Shown one piece after another: positions 11,350 through 24,405 of a DNA stretch of 64,000 bases. This DNA comes from Filobasidium wieringae (Eukaryota > Basidiomycota > Tremellomycetes > Filobasidiales > Filobasidiaceae): the NCBI GenBank assembly GCA_001600055.1, contig BCIV01000001.1:1729774-1793773 (forward strand), read 5' to 3'. How positions within the stretch are numbered: the first letter of the stretch is position 1; every line of letters begins with the position of its first letter. The notes under the pieces are model-generated. The model ran no database searches. It saw only the letters and a list, made by a program, of their open reading frames with translations, and was not told where the DNA came from. Made by a program: the position numbers and the translations under genes.

Positions 11350-14300
11350 ATGTTCCAAGACTATCCTCCTTCTTCACGATATCCTCCTCCTGTCGGCAAT
11401 TCGATCATCGTTCCCCCGGAACTTATCCGACCACAAGTGCAAGCGCAAGACTGGCCCCATGGTCTAGCTCAGGTGGGATATGATCGTCAGCCGCACACTT
11501 CGGATAGGAGGAATATGGAAATCCCAAGTAGAAACGATGCTAGTATAGGACAGATGCATGTCCAGGGATATGGGAACTTGCCGGACGGACAGTCTCATCA
11601 CCCTCAGCAACCTTATCAATATACACACGTACCCGTGCATCCACAAGTGCAACCACCGTTACCTATCCAACCTCTTCCAGGATACCCAGCACCGGACGCC
11701 AAAAACCAGTACCCGATACAGTCCCCTGTCGAACAGACCCAATCTTTCTCGTATCCAGTATCACAACCAATACCTTTCAACTCCTCCACCCCCTTAGCTA
11801 TTCCTATCCATTCTGCTTCAGGTGCTTCATCTTCCTACAACCCATCTCTATCGACCATACCAATCGCCCCAGCTCGCACAGAAAAAGAAGACCCGAACCC
11901 TGCTTCAACTGCTGCTATCGCAAAGAAAGTCCGGACTCAGTTCTCGGCATGCCAGGCTTGTAGGAACAGAAGAGTCAAGTGTGACTTGAAAGACGTAGTG
12001 GAGGAATGGGAATCATTGATTCCCCTTGATCCTTCTGAGGCCGTTCCTGGTGATACAGGAAAAGGAGGGGGAAAGAAATTTCCCGCAGGGAGTGATTTCA
12101 AGTACGGTCCCTCTGTACCCCCTTCGGAGCATGGGATCACGCATCTCGGCCAGCAGAATTGCGAAATGAGGGAAAGAGGTGTCATCCCGACAACCAATAA
12201 ATCCAAGACCGGGCTGACTAGAAATCGGAAGATGAGAGACATAAGAGGGTTACAAAGAGAACACCTTGCATGTACGAACTGTTATAATCGGGGGACTTCC
12301 TGTGTAGACGAGTATAGGGATCGACGGAGAGGCGGCTTAAACGGAAAGGGCGAAGATGGAGAAGAGTTAGACGAGGAAAAGGAGAGAAAGAAGGATGGAA
12401 GGTTTCACCCGTTTCAGCATAACGGGGAGGGCGGGAAGGACAGCAATACCAGAATTGAAATGAACGCTCGGTTGCCTGCTCATGGACTTGGACATCGAGT
12501 AGGGGATCAGGTCTCGTATAAAACCAACCATAGGTATACTGTCGATAATACTCGATCCATCAACAATGCGCCACTATTAACGACTTCTACGGGAATACCT
12601 CTCGATTCAACCCAAGCGGTTGGGAATGGGATGGGCCATTCTATGCAAGCTGTTGTCCAGAATCTGTATGGCCAGGCGGAAGTCAGGACGATTACTAGCA
12701 CCGGAAGACCTTTAGGGTTGTTCAACCCTCAGGCGACTGTTCCTCCACCTGTCATTGCCCATGCAAAATCACAGGGGTCCTCCTCCTCGACACAACCATC
12801 GCGACGACCGGGTTTACAAGCGAGAGTGGTTTCCATGACTGGCAGTACCTATGAGTCTGAAGATGGGTTCATTTCTCCTGCGGAGGTTCGACCTGATCCA
12901 TTAGCGTATCAAAACGGAAGTTTACCTAATGTCCGGCAAGATACACAACCTACGAGCAAGGTCGGTGTAAACTTCACACATGGAAACGATGATCCGACGC
13001 GAAATCTGAGCCCAATGATGCCCTCTGCATCAGGACCAGCATCAAACCGTTTCGCTGCCCGTCGAACAAGCTCAATACTGGCGGAATCCCACACAGGAAA
13101 AGCAATTCCAGACCTGAAAAAGGAGCTTCTATCGAGTGCATTTTATAGGCGATGGCATATACAACGACCAATCTGCGATCCTACAGACTTCGCTAGACGT
13201 TATTTAGCTCACGATCCACCACGAGCACATCATATGGGTCACGAAGGCTCGCTTATGTGCCATATCCTCTATGCTTGGGCTTGTTCGTACGGAGTAGACG
13301 AAGCCGGAGCTCTGGACGTTCCGGAACGCAACTGGCCTGGAGGAATCCTACCTGCCGAGAATGGATATGTATGGGACCATGATCAGGTCAGAGACAGGGA
13401 CCGCCTGAAGCGACGAGCGAAGACGGATGGTGTTGTGGCGAACATCTTGAAGGAGATTGATGATGCAGGGATCATGAGAAGACATTCGTGGGACGGCGTG
13501 CGATGCTTATTGTTGATATTACCCTTGACCGAATGTGAGTCTTGATTTTGTCAACTGAGCAGCATCATACTGACCATCTTATAGATGTTTCAACCCCTAT
13601 GGAGCGGTTGGCAATGTATGAGTGCGCGGTTGCCCAAGTTTTTGCCTTGTGTTCATTGTCATCGATGGGTTATGACGGTCTGCAACATTTCCCTGGTCCT
13701 GACGGAGATATCGTCAGAGTCAGGCTATATTGGTATACTTTCGTTCACGAGGGAATAACTTCCGGACTGAAAGGAGGAAGATTGGTGTTAGACGAGGATG
13801 ACCTTGACACTTTTAACGCAACTCTGCCTCAGGGTTGGGCTCTGGTATGTATGAATTTCATTCAGCAAGATATGCGCTTGTCTGACGAAATTGCGTTCAC
13901 CAGGTATCGAAATCAACTGCCTACAAGCAAGCCGCCAAGCTCGCTACGGCTCCGATTCGACTCGCGGTATGTCATGCACCTCCACATGCTCATGATCCTT
14001 TACTCAAATATTTTCGGTGGTTCTGTTTACGTAGATCGCGTGTCGTCTGATACACAGAGCATTGACTGGACCAAAAGCTCGTAGACAGGAAAGGGTGAAC
14101 AGGAAACTGATGGATGAAGCGTGGGAGGCTCTAGAATGCTGCTGGGAAGAATTTGAAGCGATCCGGAACGAAACTTCCGGCACGTTCTTGCAAAAGGACG
14201 ACATCATCAGATTCGCAGACGGATGGGTAAGCATCATCAGAAATCTTCACGCTCATCTGACTGATTGAAGTTTTGCAGCGTATCTTCATGTTCGAGGCCC

Positions 14301-15431
14301 ATAACGTGATTCGAGAATCGCTTGAGCATCGTTGTGCTCATCTGATACCTCGACCGGAAGGTGCATTCCTGACTGATCTATCTTTGTCCGCCGAGGAGAG
14401 CGACCCAAGGACGCAAATACATAGGGAAATCCACGCGCTTCGAGATATCGCTCGAGCAAAGTGCGACCAGTTGACAAGGCTGATCGTGGATATCGTGAAG
14501 ATGCATATCAATACGACGTTCTTCGAATGGGATGCAAGTTTGGTTCGAGGTACGTTTAACTTCCGCGCGTATCTGTGCAAGACGGGTTCTGACGCCATCT
14601 TTTCTATCCTTTCAGATGGAACGTACTATGCTGCCATGCTGCTTGCTAAGGAAAACGGCACGGAAGAAGACGTTGCCGCATGTCTTCAGGCTCTGAACGA
14701 GATGCGATGGGCATATGCCAAAACAGGAGAACGGTCTAACAAGTAGGTCAATTGTCGCATCTCCAAGCATTCGCTGAGAGACTGACCATGCTATCTTCGT
14801 CAGGCTACGTGACCTATGGGCAGAACGTCAAGCGAAAATGACCTTCTCTACTTACTCGGCCAATTCATTTGATGGATCCAACTATTCATCTGATCCATCG
14901 CCACCGGCGAATATGCTTCCTCCTGCTCACAGCCTGATGACCGCGATTTCCGGGCTCGGTCCAAATATAAGCGGGTTGATGTCCGAAGGCGCTCTTTCTG
15001 ATACGGCTAGTATCAACCAAGGTACTGCTACGGACTTCGTAGGGGACGTGGCAGATGCAGCGGGTGCTGGAGCGTACCCAACGACTGCGGCACTTCCCCC
15101 TTCTCTGGATTACAGTCCACCTCCCGTTAACGGGTCCTCCTCTTCACCCATGCAGGCGACTCAAGAGCCGAACTGGATCACGGATTTGTCAGAAGGGGGA
15201 AGAGGGCTTTTCTATCCCCCTACTGTCGCAGGTGAGCGGGTTGCGAATCCGCTCAGAACTCCTCCTCTGGCAAATATGCAAAACGGGGGCTTGGCATATG
15301 TCGCCCCTGGTGCTGGTATCCACCTCATAGGTCAACCGCAAAAGGGATACTATGGGAACCCAAAGGTTCAGGAAATGCAATATGTTACAGATGACCGAGG
15401 GTATCCACGAGCTTCGTGGCAGCAATTGTGA
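11350..15431 (+). CDS. Zn2Cys6 fungal transcription factor with a split zinc cluster
   Basis: Seven exons: 11350-13534, 13585-13844, 13904-13966, 14035-14226, 14279-14549, 14616-14742 and 14804-15431. They sum to 3726 bases (1241 residues) in phase. The zinc-cluster start CQACRNRRVKC is at residues 201-211, but the matching second half CTNCYNRGTSC comes at about 307-317. The two triads are therefore separated by some 95 residues instead of the usual 5-12. From about residue 590 (FYRRWHIQRPICDP) a fungal middle-homology region follows, including IRLAIACRLIHRALTG and MFEAHNVIRESLEH. The N-terminus is Pro/Gln-rich and the C-terminus Ser/Pro/Gly-rich, as in activation regions. It is presumably a nuclear DNA-binding regulator; the target pathway cannot be read from the sequence. 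Confidence 0.85.
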
Positions 15432-16258
15432 GGCTTTCCCTGGCGTACAGGTCATACGGTCTTGTGCGCAGGAGGTACAATACCTGCGATCGGGGGAGAC
15501 AAAAGATGAAGCGCGAAATAGAGTTTGGCGCGCACGCGAGAGGATGTCGTGAGAGGACGACTGACATGCATTGTGGTCACGAAATCGATAGAGTTGTAAT
15601 CTCCACTTCACAGACAAGGAACAAGGCTGTACACATTCATGAGCTGTGACCGATCTCATAAGGTTGCCAATCCGTCGGGGCTTGGTTGTGCGGTAACAAA
15701 GCCATATGGCATCGCCTAGCCGTTTCGCCTAGAAGATCTAGCTAGGGCGCCTTTTAGCGGTTGAGCGGTTGATTGATGTAATTTATTTGATCAAAGCGTT
15801 GACGACGAACATATTCGATCAATGACCTATACCAGATCCAATTATCATAGTTGTTGAAGACTCTAGGAATAGCCAACAAGTAGCTGAAGGATATACGAAC
15901 ATATATTAGACCATGATCTCGACGATACTGTGATCGTTGACCCCATTCTGCCGGATCTCGCCGAAGCGAAGCGAACACATACATCCTCAACGTCTAATCT
16001 CGCCCGAGTCCACTTGCACCAATCTCCTTCTCAATTGAAGGACGTACAACAGTGACATACTTTACCCGCTGCGAGATACCTTTGCCTGCAAGGACCGTTC
16101 TTGGTCGAGTCCTTTGGGCAACGGCAGAGAAAGGACGTTCATTGTAGCTGTCTGGATTGGTTGGTATTGCGTGAATATCGTTGAACTACTACATCTGAAA
16201 TTGGAATCACACACTAGCAAACGATAGATCTCGCATCGGAATTCGTGTTTGTGACAAT
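15432..16258. other. Intergenic region before the RasGEF gene
   Basis: No coding region is supported. The stretch from about 15780 to 16250 is the likely promoter and leader of the downstream RasGEF gene. Short frames on both strands carry no recognisable motif. Confidence 0.5.
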
Positions 16259-19200
16259 ATGGATGCTCCTACTCATGGTGAAGAAGGCTTGAATGGGATG
16301 CGATCTGAAACGCATGGCTATGCTTCCCAAATCAACGATTCGGAAGAGCCTTCTTCCATGACGGTAAATCAAGACGTCGCTGATCAGGACAGCAGTCAAG
16401 ATCAGGTTGGCAGAGAAGCCAACCAGCCGTTCTTGGTGCTAGCGCAGTATGCCTATCGTCCGGATGACCACACGTCCCTTTCGTTCGTTAGAGGGGATGT
16501 CATTGAGGTTCTCACTCAATTGCCTTCAGGATGGTGGGATGGGCTTTTGGAGGACAGAAGAGGATGGTTTCCCAGCAACTACGTCAGAAGACTGGAGCCA
16601 TCAGAGCTTGGTCATACGAGTACAGCACAAGCCGAATTGGCCGGGGTATTTGGGGATGATGACGGAGAGAGAACAACGGAAGACCAGGACGACCTTACAA
16701 TCGTCAACACTCAAACGCAGAACTCGGCTCGACTGAACCAGTCACCCGGGATCATGAGTACGGAAGATGAGACGGCACACTTTGCCCGCGAGGCAGATCA
16801 TCAGCCTCGAAGAGGAGTAGAGCTTGATCGAGACATGCAATTGAATGGGAACGAACGAAATGCACTCGGGAACCTCGCCGACGACGACTCGGAAAGCATG
16901 CAGATTGTCAACATCGAAGATTTTTGGGTTCCTAGCTTGACGGAGGATGGCCAGGTGAGTACAATCCGTTTCTGTCCCTTCGCAGCTATATTAACAGCAT
17001 CTATGGTCCCGTTGGCAGATTTACTACCACAATACTCAAACGGACGAGACGTCGTGGGAAATGCCCAATCTCACTCCAGATGGAGATGATGGGGACGATG
17101 ACAATTACCCCGAATCTGTTTTCCCTCCTTCCGGTATTACCAGATCACACATCATCCCGCCTAGGGGAAGCTCGCGGGAGGAGGCTATCGATTTTGACGA
17201 GATGCGACAAGGTCCATATCCGGATGACGATGACGATGAAGCCGCAGGGTTGAATCGAGACGATGGATTCTCACCCTTCGGCCTGCGGAATCGTCTGAGT
17301 GAGTTGGGTATGGCATCCCATAAAGACAAAGTTGTCGAAGCACAGGGGTACAACTTCGCCGAGCAGGAGACGAACCGAAATCCGTCCATGCCGAATAGGC
17401 CGGGAATGGACAGAAGACCGAGCGGTATGTCTACCGAGTCTTCCAGTTCGTTCGGTATGAAGAGGAACCGTTCGGGAACCACAGGCAGCAGTAAAGGCAA
17501 ATCTCGGAAAGCCCTTGGAGAAGCGTTCAAAGCATTCGGTATTACCCGGAACTCCAGCATATCAGGTGCTACTGGACCGTCAGTCCCATTCGCGAAACAG
17601 GGGAGTTTGCACAATACCTCTACTTCCGGGTGGAAAGTCGAAAAGAACGGCACACTAGATCGGGCAGTCAAACGGCTTAGTGGAGCGAACAAATCTGATG
17701 GATCTGCGATGTCTTACGGTAATTCGCCATTAGACCTGAGAGCTAGTATGCAAAGCACCCTTTCAAGCGCAACGTCACAGTCAAGGTCGACCAGTTTCCG
17801 CAAGAGTCGAGATAGCTCTTTCGAAGCTTCGCGAAGAAAGAGCACGCTTGCCTGGGAAGAAGAGGCTGCTGCGCGATTGGAGACGATGATCAATAACGAG
17901 CAAGCTGCAATGGATATTGAGATGAAGATTGAAGACGTAAGCGCAGCGTTAGATGACTTAGTTCAAGCTAGTACGACATTGGTCTCCGTCCTGGAAGCGC
18001 GGGAGGTTGAATTTGATTCGGGAGAGGGTCAGATTACTCGACTACCGGAAGCTGAGGCATTAATGCGTGCGGTGGCGAACATCGGTCAACCAGTTCGCCA
18101 CCTTGTGCAAGCTTGTCGTCATGCTATACTCGGCTTGCCCGCTGTAGTTATCGATACGCTCTCGGATATCCCTTCACAAATCCAGTCGCAAGAGTATGCG
18201 CTCTCGTTTTTATCCTCTGAGGGTCTACATCCTTCCCAACGTAGGATCGTGGCTGCGTTGAGCAAGATCGTGTTCTTCACACACTCTGCGGCTGGCATGG
18301 ATTGGCCAGTTCCAGGGTGTGCGGGCAAGATCGCAAAGGATGCTGTCGAGGTATTAGGTAGCATCGAACTATTTGTCTCTGAGGTGAGAAGACATGGATG
18401 CCTTTCCGAAAGCGGGAGAGGAATTCGGCAGATCCAGCCTACTTGGGGTTTCAACGAGATGATGTTGTCCAGGAAAAGGGACTGGAGAAGGTTGGACGGT
18501 CCAGCTCTGAAGAAGGTTGATCAGATCGTCAACGAATTGACGGAACTAATATCAGCCCAGTCACCTGAACCCTTGGACAGGACCCAGCTCGAAAAATGTG
18601 CGGAGCTTGCTGAAGAATTGGAGGTATTCCTACGCGACCTGGATGTTGCTGCTACATTGGATCTAGAGGCGTCGACAACTCCACCGACTCCAGGGGAGTC
18701 CTCTACATCGTTAGCGAAGGTGAACTACGCGATTTTCACAGGTCGAGCAATCGAGCATAAGTCCGCATACGATGCCAAGATTGCTGAGATCAGGAGTCTA
18801 TCAAGCCGTGTGATGTGGACTTTGATGGATCAGAACCCTGCGCCTAGCTCTACGGACGATGTAGAAAGTCTATGCCAGTCATGTAGTTCCTTACCGTCTC
18901 TTCTTGAGGAAATGGCCACCAACGCTACACGTCAGGCTGAGGTAGTGGCTAGTGGTCAGCTGAAGGGACATATCGGTAGAAGGTCTTCGAGGGTTCTGGA
19001 ACGGGAAAAAATCGCCAGACGGATGCGCTCGTCAAGTCGGTCGAGTTCATTGGCTTCACCCTATCATCTGGCTCCCAGACGGGATAGAAACTCACAGATG
19101 TACGACGATAACGACAACGAATCGCTTAGATCGCAAGATCACAACACCCGTCCGTTCGCTAATCGCTCACAACAGAGCCTCCACGCTCGTCAAGCATCCC

Positions 19201-21295
19201 TCGGTCGAGGAGTCATCTCGGCTTCCTCTTCCATATCTAACCTGTCAGGTGCAGTAGATTTCGACATGGGGCCTGGTCATTTCGGTTCCGTTCGAAATAG
19301 TACAGCCAATATGGTGAAAAGTGGAGTGCCATTTATGCGTAACCGGTCTGTTAGCGAGGTTGATATACGTAAGTGAAAGTCTTGATCATATTCTGAGTGA
19401 ACCTAAGGTCTTGTATCGCAGGTCCGACACACTCCCCTGTTCAGGGTAGCAAGAAGAAACTCGCAAAGTGGCTGGGCGAGGACGAAGTCTCCGACATTAT
19501 AAGTCCAGGGCACGTGAAGGTAATTGCCGAAGAGCACCCTGTCTATCTGGGCGTAGATTATTCAGATGATGATATCATCATAAACGCCGATGGATCAATC
19601 AAGGCTGGGACCCTTGTAGCATTGATCGAAAGATTGACCCTGCACGATCGCACAGGTTAGCATTCTTGGTCTCGATCGTCTGGTCATATCGCTGATTGTT
19701 CGACATCCAGATCACTCCTTCAATGCAACATTCCTCATGACTTATCGGTCGTTCGCGACAGGAAGTAAGGTGGTTGATCACTTGATAAAGCGGTATCACA
19801 TTCAGATTCCACCTGGGCTCACCCCTGAGCAGATAAGAGATTGGCAAGATCGAAAACAGAAGCCGATCAAGTTGAGGTAAGTCTCAAAACCACCACAATA
19901 TACAGGCGTCAGATCCCGACTCTTGTACCACTTTCTTAGAGTGTTCAATATCCTCAAGACATGGTTAGACCAACACTTCAACGAAGAAGAGGATCCTGAA
20001 ATCCTGACCAGGATACAAGCCTTCGCTACGGACGTCTTAGCTCTGGACGATCAGGTCAAGATGCCTCACACGGTTCTAATCCGCGCTGTGCAGCGAAGAG
20101 TAAGGATCCATGCTTCGAGAGATTCATTGAACGAGAACTCAAACCGTCCCTTAATTTAATAGCAAAACGAAAGCGACGCAAATGTCCGCCGATTGACTGT
20201 GACTACCGGGACACCTCCTACTTCAATAATTCCCAAAGTCAATCCATCTCGAGGACTGCAGCTCCTCGACATCGATGCGGAAGAGTTGGCAAGACAGATG
20301 ACTATCTTTGAAGCTGATCTGTACAACCGCATTCTTCCGGTCGATTGCTTAGACAAGGCGTGGTCTCGAATTGATTCGCCTAGCCATGGTGCTCATATCA
20401 AGGCGATGATCCTGGCCAGTAATCGTATAGCAGGCTGGGTTGCACATGCGGTCTTGAGTCATGTCGACCCAAAACGACGTGCTCAGATCATGAAGCACTT
20501 CCTGCATGTGGCCAATGTGAGTTGGTAATGGCGACTGGGAGAGCGAAAAGACCTTCGGCTTATCTCAAGCTTGTCCTTTAGCACTGCCGTTCCTTCAATA
20601 ATTTCTCCACTATGTTTGCTATCATGGCAGGGGTCAACTCCACACCCATCATACGCCTAAAACGAACTAAAGACATGCTTAGTGCCAAATCGGTCGCTCT
20701 TTGGGATTCGATGGACAAGCTGCTTGATGCTGGTCGAAATCACTCGGGGTACAAAGAGTTGCTGAAGCGTGTCAATCCACCTTGCATACCTTTCCTCGGT
20801 CAGTCTTACCTTCCGTCATGAATGCCTAGCATATAGCTAACACTGTGATGTGTTTGCACTAGGCGCATACCTAACCTACCTCACAATGATTGAGGACGGT
20901 AATGCTGACATGTTGCCTTGCCCTGCTGCGCCGAATCGGAAACTCATCCACTTTGCGAAACGGCAAAAGTGTGCTGACGTGATCCGCGAGATCCAGCAGT
21001 ATCAAGCTACACCGTATACTTTCAACCGCTTAGAAATGGTTCTCGTTTTCCTAAGGGAACGACTCGAGCACGTTGAGAGTGCGCCGGATGCTTATGATTT
21101 GAGTATCAAGTTGGAGCCGAGAGAAAGGGATGACGAGAAGATGTAAGTCGTTCGTGACAGGTATTACCAATCGACTCGAAACTTACCGCCATTGTATCTC
21201 AGTGCTAGGATGCTAAGAGAATCGGTGGGTTGTGATCAGAGCTGCTCGTTTGACGAGCTAACGCTGAAGACATCGGATTGCAGGGCATGATCTGA
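16259..21295 (+). CDS. CDC25: Ras guanine-nucleotide exchange factor with SH3 and WW domains (Cdc25 type)
   Basis: Ten exons: 16259-16954, 17019-19368, 19422-19655, 19711-19876, 19940-20099, 20163-20516, 20582-20798, 20863-21142, 21203-21224 and 21284-21295. They sum to 4491 bases (1496 residues). Domains in order: SH3 at about residues 57-117 (ALYDY-like start LAQYAYRPDD, end GWFPSNYV); WW at about 220-245 (W, YYHN, then TSWEMP, formed across the first intron); a Ser-rich middle; RasGEF N-domain at about 1020-1200; catalytic Cdc25 domain at about 1234-1480, with motifs DIDAEELARQMT, ASNRIAGWVAHAVL and FNNFSTMFAIMAGVNS. It should load GTP onto Ras at the membrane. The last two exons are tiny (22 and 12 bases) and add only the tail RESGMI; that end is the least certain part. 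Confidence 0.88.
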
Positions 21296-21441
21296 AGCAA
21301 CTGTTGGCCCGAAGAATGGTCGTGAATTTGTCGCGATGACACTCGGAATGATGCTCAAGTCTTTGTTCGATTTTGTTACTACCTTCATTAAAGGATCCTT
21401 GTAGATCTATTTTTCTATTGATTGGCTATAATATGCCGGGT

Positions 21442-22702
21442 CTACTGAACGTTCAACCCAAAAACCTTCTTGATACCCGCACGTCTATCTCCCTCTGACT
21501 GATAAGTCTCGACGACATTTTTGTTTCCCTTGCCTTCGGGAGTCACATCAAACGTGGAAAGTTCCATGTCTGTCAATGCCAGCCTTGCGTGTTTGGGCGT
21601 CTCATCTTCGTAAGTCTCGCCAGCGGAACGATCGAGGCTCAGATCGCCGTCCCTCTTGTCGACTCGATAAATCCGTGAGATAGTCAAGTGTGACTTGAAC
21701 TTTTGAGTGTATCCTTTAGTGCCTTCAAATACTCTATCGGAGAGGTATTGGAAGGTGGACAGGTCCTCCTGGACAGCAGTTGAAAAGGCATAGAGCAATT
21801 CCCATTCGGATGCTTCCTTCTCATCCGATGCAGAAGAGACCAGACGATGTTCCATGATCAGGACCTTTCCTTTTCTCTCTTTCAGTATTTCTGGAATTTC
21901 GGCTTCGGTCGGGTTTCGGATCCTCCACGCTTCGTTCGGCAAGAAACCAGAATCGTATGCCACCTTCCCTTCGGTTTCGCTTGAACCAGTAGATCTGGAG
22001 TAGCCTGGAACGGGGACCGGGACAACAGGCCCTTTCCGACCGAACCCTACATCAACGATGAATTCTCGCTCCTCCGCTTCCTTCGCTGCTGAAGAGCCTT
22101 TCCGCCTAGCCTTTACTAGGCAAATACAATGCGTTGCTCCCTTTTCGCCTTCATATTTAGGCTCTCCACTGGGGTTTTTGCCAATGCATACTACACCCGA
22201 TATAGGGATAACTGAGGTGATCCTCCATCCCGGTGTTGAAACTTGACGCTGCTTCGACAGTTCGGCAAGCCCAAGCAGAACATTGCAAGTGTTGAGAGAG
22301 TGGAAGAAACAGTAACCCCCTAGTTTTCGATCGACAATCCGGTCAAATAGTGAATCAGGATCTAGACCTGGTGATTTGTCTTCCCTAGGCACTGCCAAGA
22401 CGATTTACAACTAAGATTCGGTTATAATCGGATCGTGAGAGTGGAAGCTCACGATGCCTGATCGTTGACAAGAGCGTATGAGCCGTCATCTTCCGCTTGC
22501 TAACTAATTGTATCGCAACTCACATGAATGTATTCTCAAACGGTACCTTGATAAGATGCCCCCTGATCACCTCTTTCATACCTTCTTGAAACCCATCCCG
22601 CTCGATCAGCTCGATGAGTGCTTGTGGGGTTTGTGGATACGAGATCCGGGCCAGGTAAGACTGAATTTCATCCAGGGTATAAGGTCTTGTGGGTGATACC
22701 AT
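21442..22702 (-). CDS. Arylamine N-acetyltransferase, with a 5-base micro-exon
   Basis: Exons on the minus strand are 22524-22702, 22453-22457 and 21442-22391 (1134 bases, 377 residues). The enzyme transfers acetyl from acetyl-CoA to arylamines through a Cys-His-Asp triad. The Cys is in GGYCFFHSLN (about residue 89), the His in ATHCICLV, the Asp in FIVDVGFG. Exon 1 ends ...VPFENTF plus AT. A single intron to exon 3 gives the wrong phase, and reading on gives TGA. Inserting GCATC (22453-22457), flanked by a 66-base and a 61-base GT-AG intron, yields FENTFMHLP, which restores the family's FENxxxH motif and the frame. The gene lies tail to tail with the RasGEF gene, with 146 bases between the stops. 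Confidence 0.85.
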
Positions 22703-23205
22703 TTTAATCGAGTGCAACGAGCCTAAGCTATTTGGTCGTTGTCTAGCTAGCGTTCTTGTGTGCGGACTATCGTTCTGAGCTGAGCTGAGCTGTAGATTGA
22801 CTGGAGACCTGAATGGGTTCAAAAGTACAGGAGTTGCATGAGTAAAGTCTCGATGTGATCAAGTAGAGGATGTGATGACGAATACAAACACAAACACGAT
22901 ATCGAGCGTGTCAGCGGACATCGTGATCGAGAAATGCCACTTCAACAAACTCGTCATGTCCCGCATGTTCTCTTTTAAAAGGATTTACTTCCCAATCCAG
23001 AAGCCAAGAAGTTCTTATAGCAACGCACTCGGCCTCGCATACAATCCCATGCCCGTTTAGATAAAAAGTATCAAAGGGGTATAGTATCCATCGAATGAAG
23101 AAAACGAACAACCCAAATGCACCGTGGCACAAAATCGAACCCAAACATCCCATCGATGTCCCACTACGCCCTCCTCAGGCCTTGTCTTTCTATATCACTT
23201 TCAGC
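22703..23205. other. Upstream of the acetyltransferase and 3' flank of PHO88
   Basis: Both neighbouring genes are on the minus strand, so this holds the promoter of the acetyltransferase and the 3' untranslated end of PHO88. No further gene is supported. Confidence 0.5.
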
Positions 23206-24113
23206 TTAAAGCTCCTTCTTTCCGGTAGGCTTCTCGGACGCTCTGATGGAAGCTGCGTCGGTCTGGGGGGCGGTGCTCTGGCCAGTTAGCTGTTCCAATA
23301 GTCCACCACCGGCTTTGAATGGACGAGAGAGGTCGTCGGTTGCGGGCTTGCCCCAGAGGTGAAGCATAGCTGGTTTAGACCTGATGGTTTGGCGTGATCG
23401 TTAGAACATGGGATGCGATGGAAGGGAGACGTGGGAACGTACTCGAGAGCCCCTTTAATGGTCATGATGGCTTGAATGAAGAGGGGTTGGGTGTACTTCA
23501 TGTACACGTGCAAGAAACCCATGAAGGCGATTCCCTATTAAGCCAAAAGCAAAACACAGCAGGAATCCATCAATTTCAGCTCATTATTTCCAGACGGTGA
23601 GAATCGGGACTGACGGTCAGTAATCCCTTCATAGCCTTCCCGGTCTCCTGCAAATCGTAGTCCTTGACGGTGGTGGTGATTAATCCACCTTGTTCAGTGG
23701 ACATAGGTCCAGCAGGCTGGACGTATTTCAAGGTGGTAAGATCGTTCTTCTGCTTGATCTAGATTACCAAAGGGGTGTTCGAAAGGAGGTATAAAAGCAA
23801 GAGAAGATTTTTCGCAAAACATCAGCGTCAAGCTCCTATTCGATGTCAACGATTGTTCGAGAACTCACCTTGTATTGGATGTACAAGTAGATTCCAACAG
23901 TGAGGACCTGAGCGGCGACGTATCCGACCCTGAGCTTCTGGATGAAATCGGTATCCTCCATAGGCAATCGCTTAGCGACTTGCATGGCTCCCAAGGAGAA
24001 TACGAGGTTGGTTACCTGAGATCGTGAAATAGGTTAGTAAGCGTCGAATTGGCAAAGACTTGTAGCAGAACGCGAAGGCCAAGAACGCCCGGAATACTTA
24101 CGGCGGGGTTCAT
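23206..24113 (-). CDS. PHO88: PHO88/SND3, ER membrane protein of SRP-independent targeting
   Basis: Five minus-strand exons: 24102-24113, 23869-24015, 23615-23758, 23443-23534 and 23206-23380 (570 bases, 189 residues). The first exon is only 12 bases and encodes MNPA. The product continues VTNLVFSLGAMQVAKRLP, then GYVAAQVLTVGIYLYIQYK, FMGFLHVYMKYTQPLFIQ and KPAMLHLWGKPATDDLSRPF. This is diagnostic of the Pho88 family, and length and order agree with the family. In yeast the protein sits in the ER membrane and acts in the SND targeting route; an older role in phosphate transport gave the name. Its start faces that of ATP20, 292 bases away, so the two genes probably share one promoter region. 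Confidence 0.93.
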
Positions 24114-24405
24114 TATGAAGTTTTGTTATGTCTGTTGATCCTTGACTATTAGACTGTATGCAATGGAACAGCAGGTGGAAGAGGAGGTGCGATGTAAATG
24201 GTAAGAACCAGGCTTGATCGACGTGGCTCATTGAGCTTCCCCCTCTCGTCAACGAATGAAACCCAACGCGCGCGTGAGAAAAAGCAGAAGTCACTCAGCC
24301 CCGGACGTAGGGAACACTGCTCTAATGAGCATCCTTCTTGACCTCCCCGACCCTCCTACATTCACCTGCAATCTTGTCCTGTCCTCAAAACCATCTATCA
24401 CAGCC
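24114..24405. promoter_or_regulatory. Shared divergent promoter of PHO88 and ATP20
   Basis: The two start codons point away from each other with 292 bases between them and no other gene. Whatever drives these two organelle-membrane genes must lie here or in their first introns. I did not recognise a specific factor site. Confidence 0.6.
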
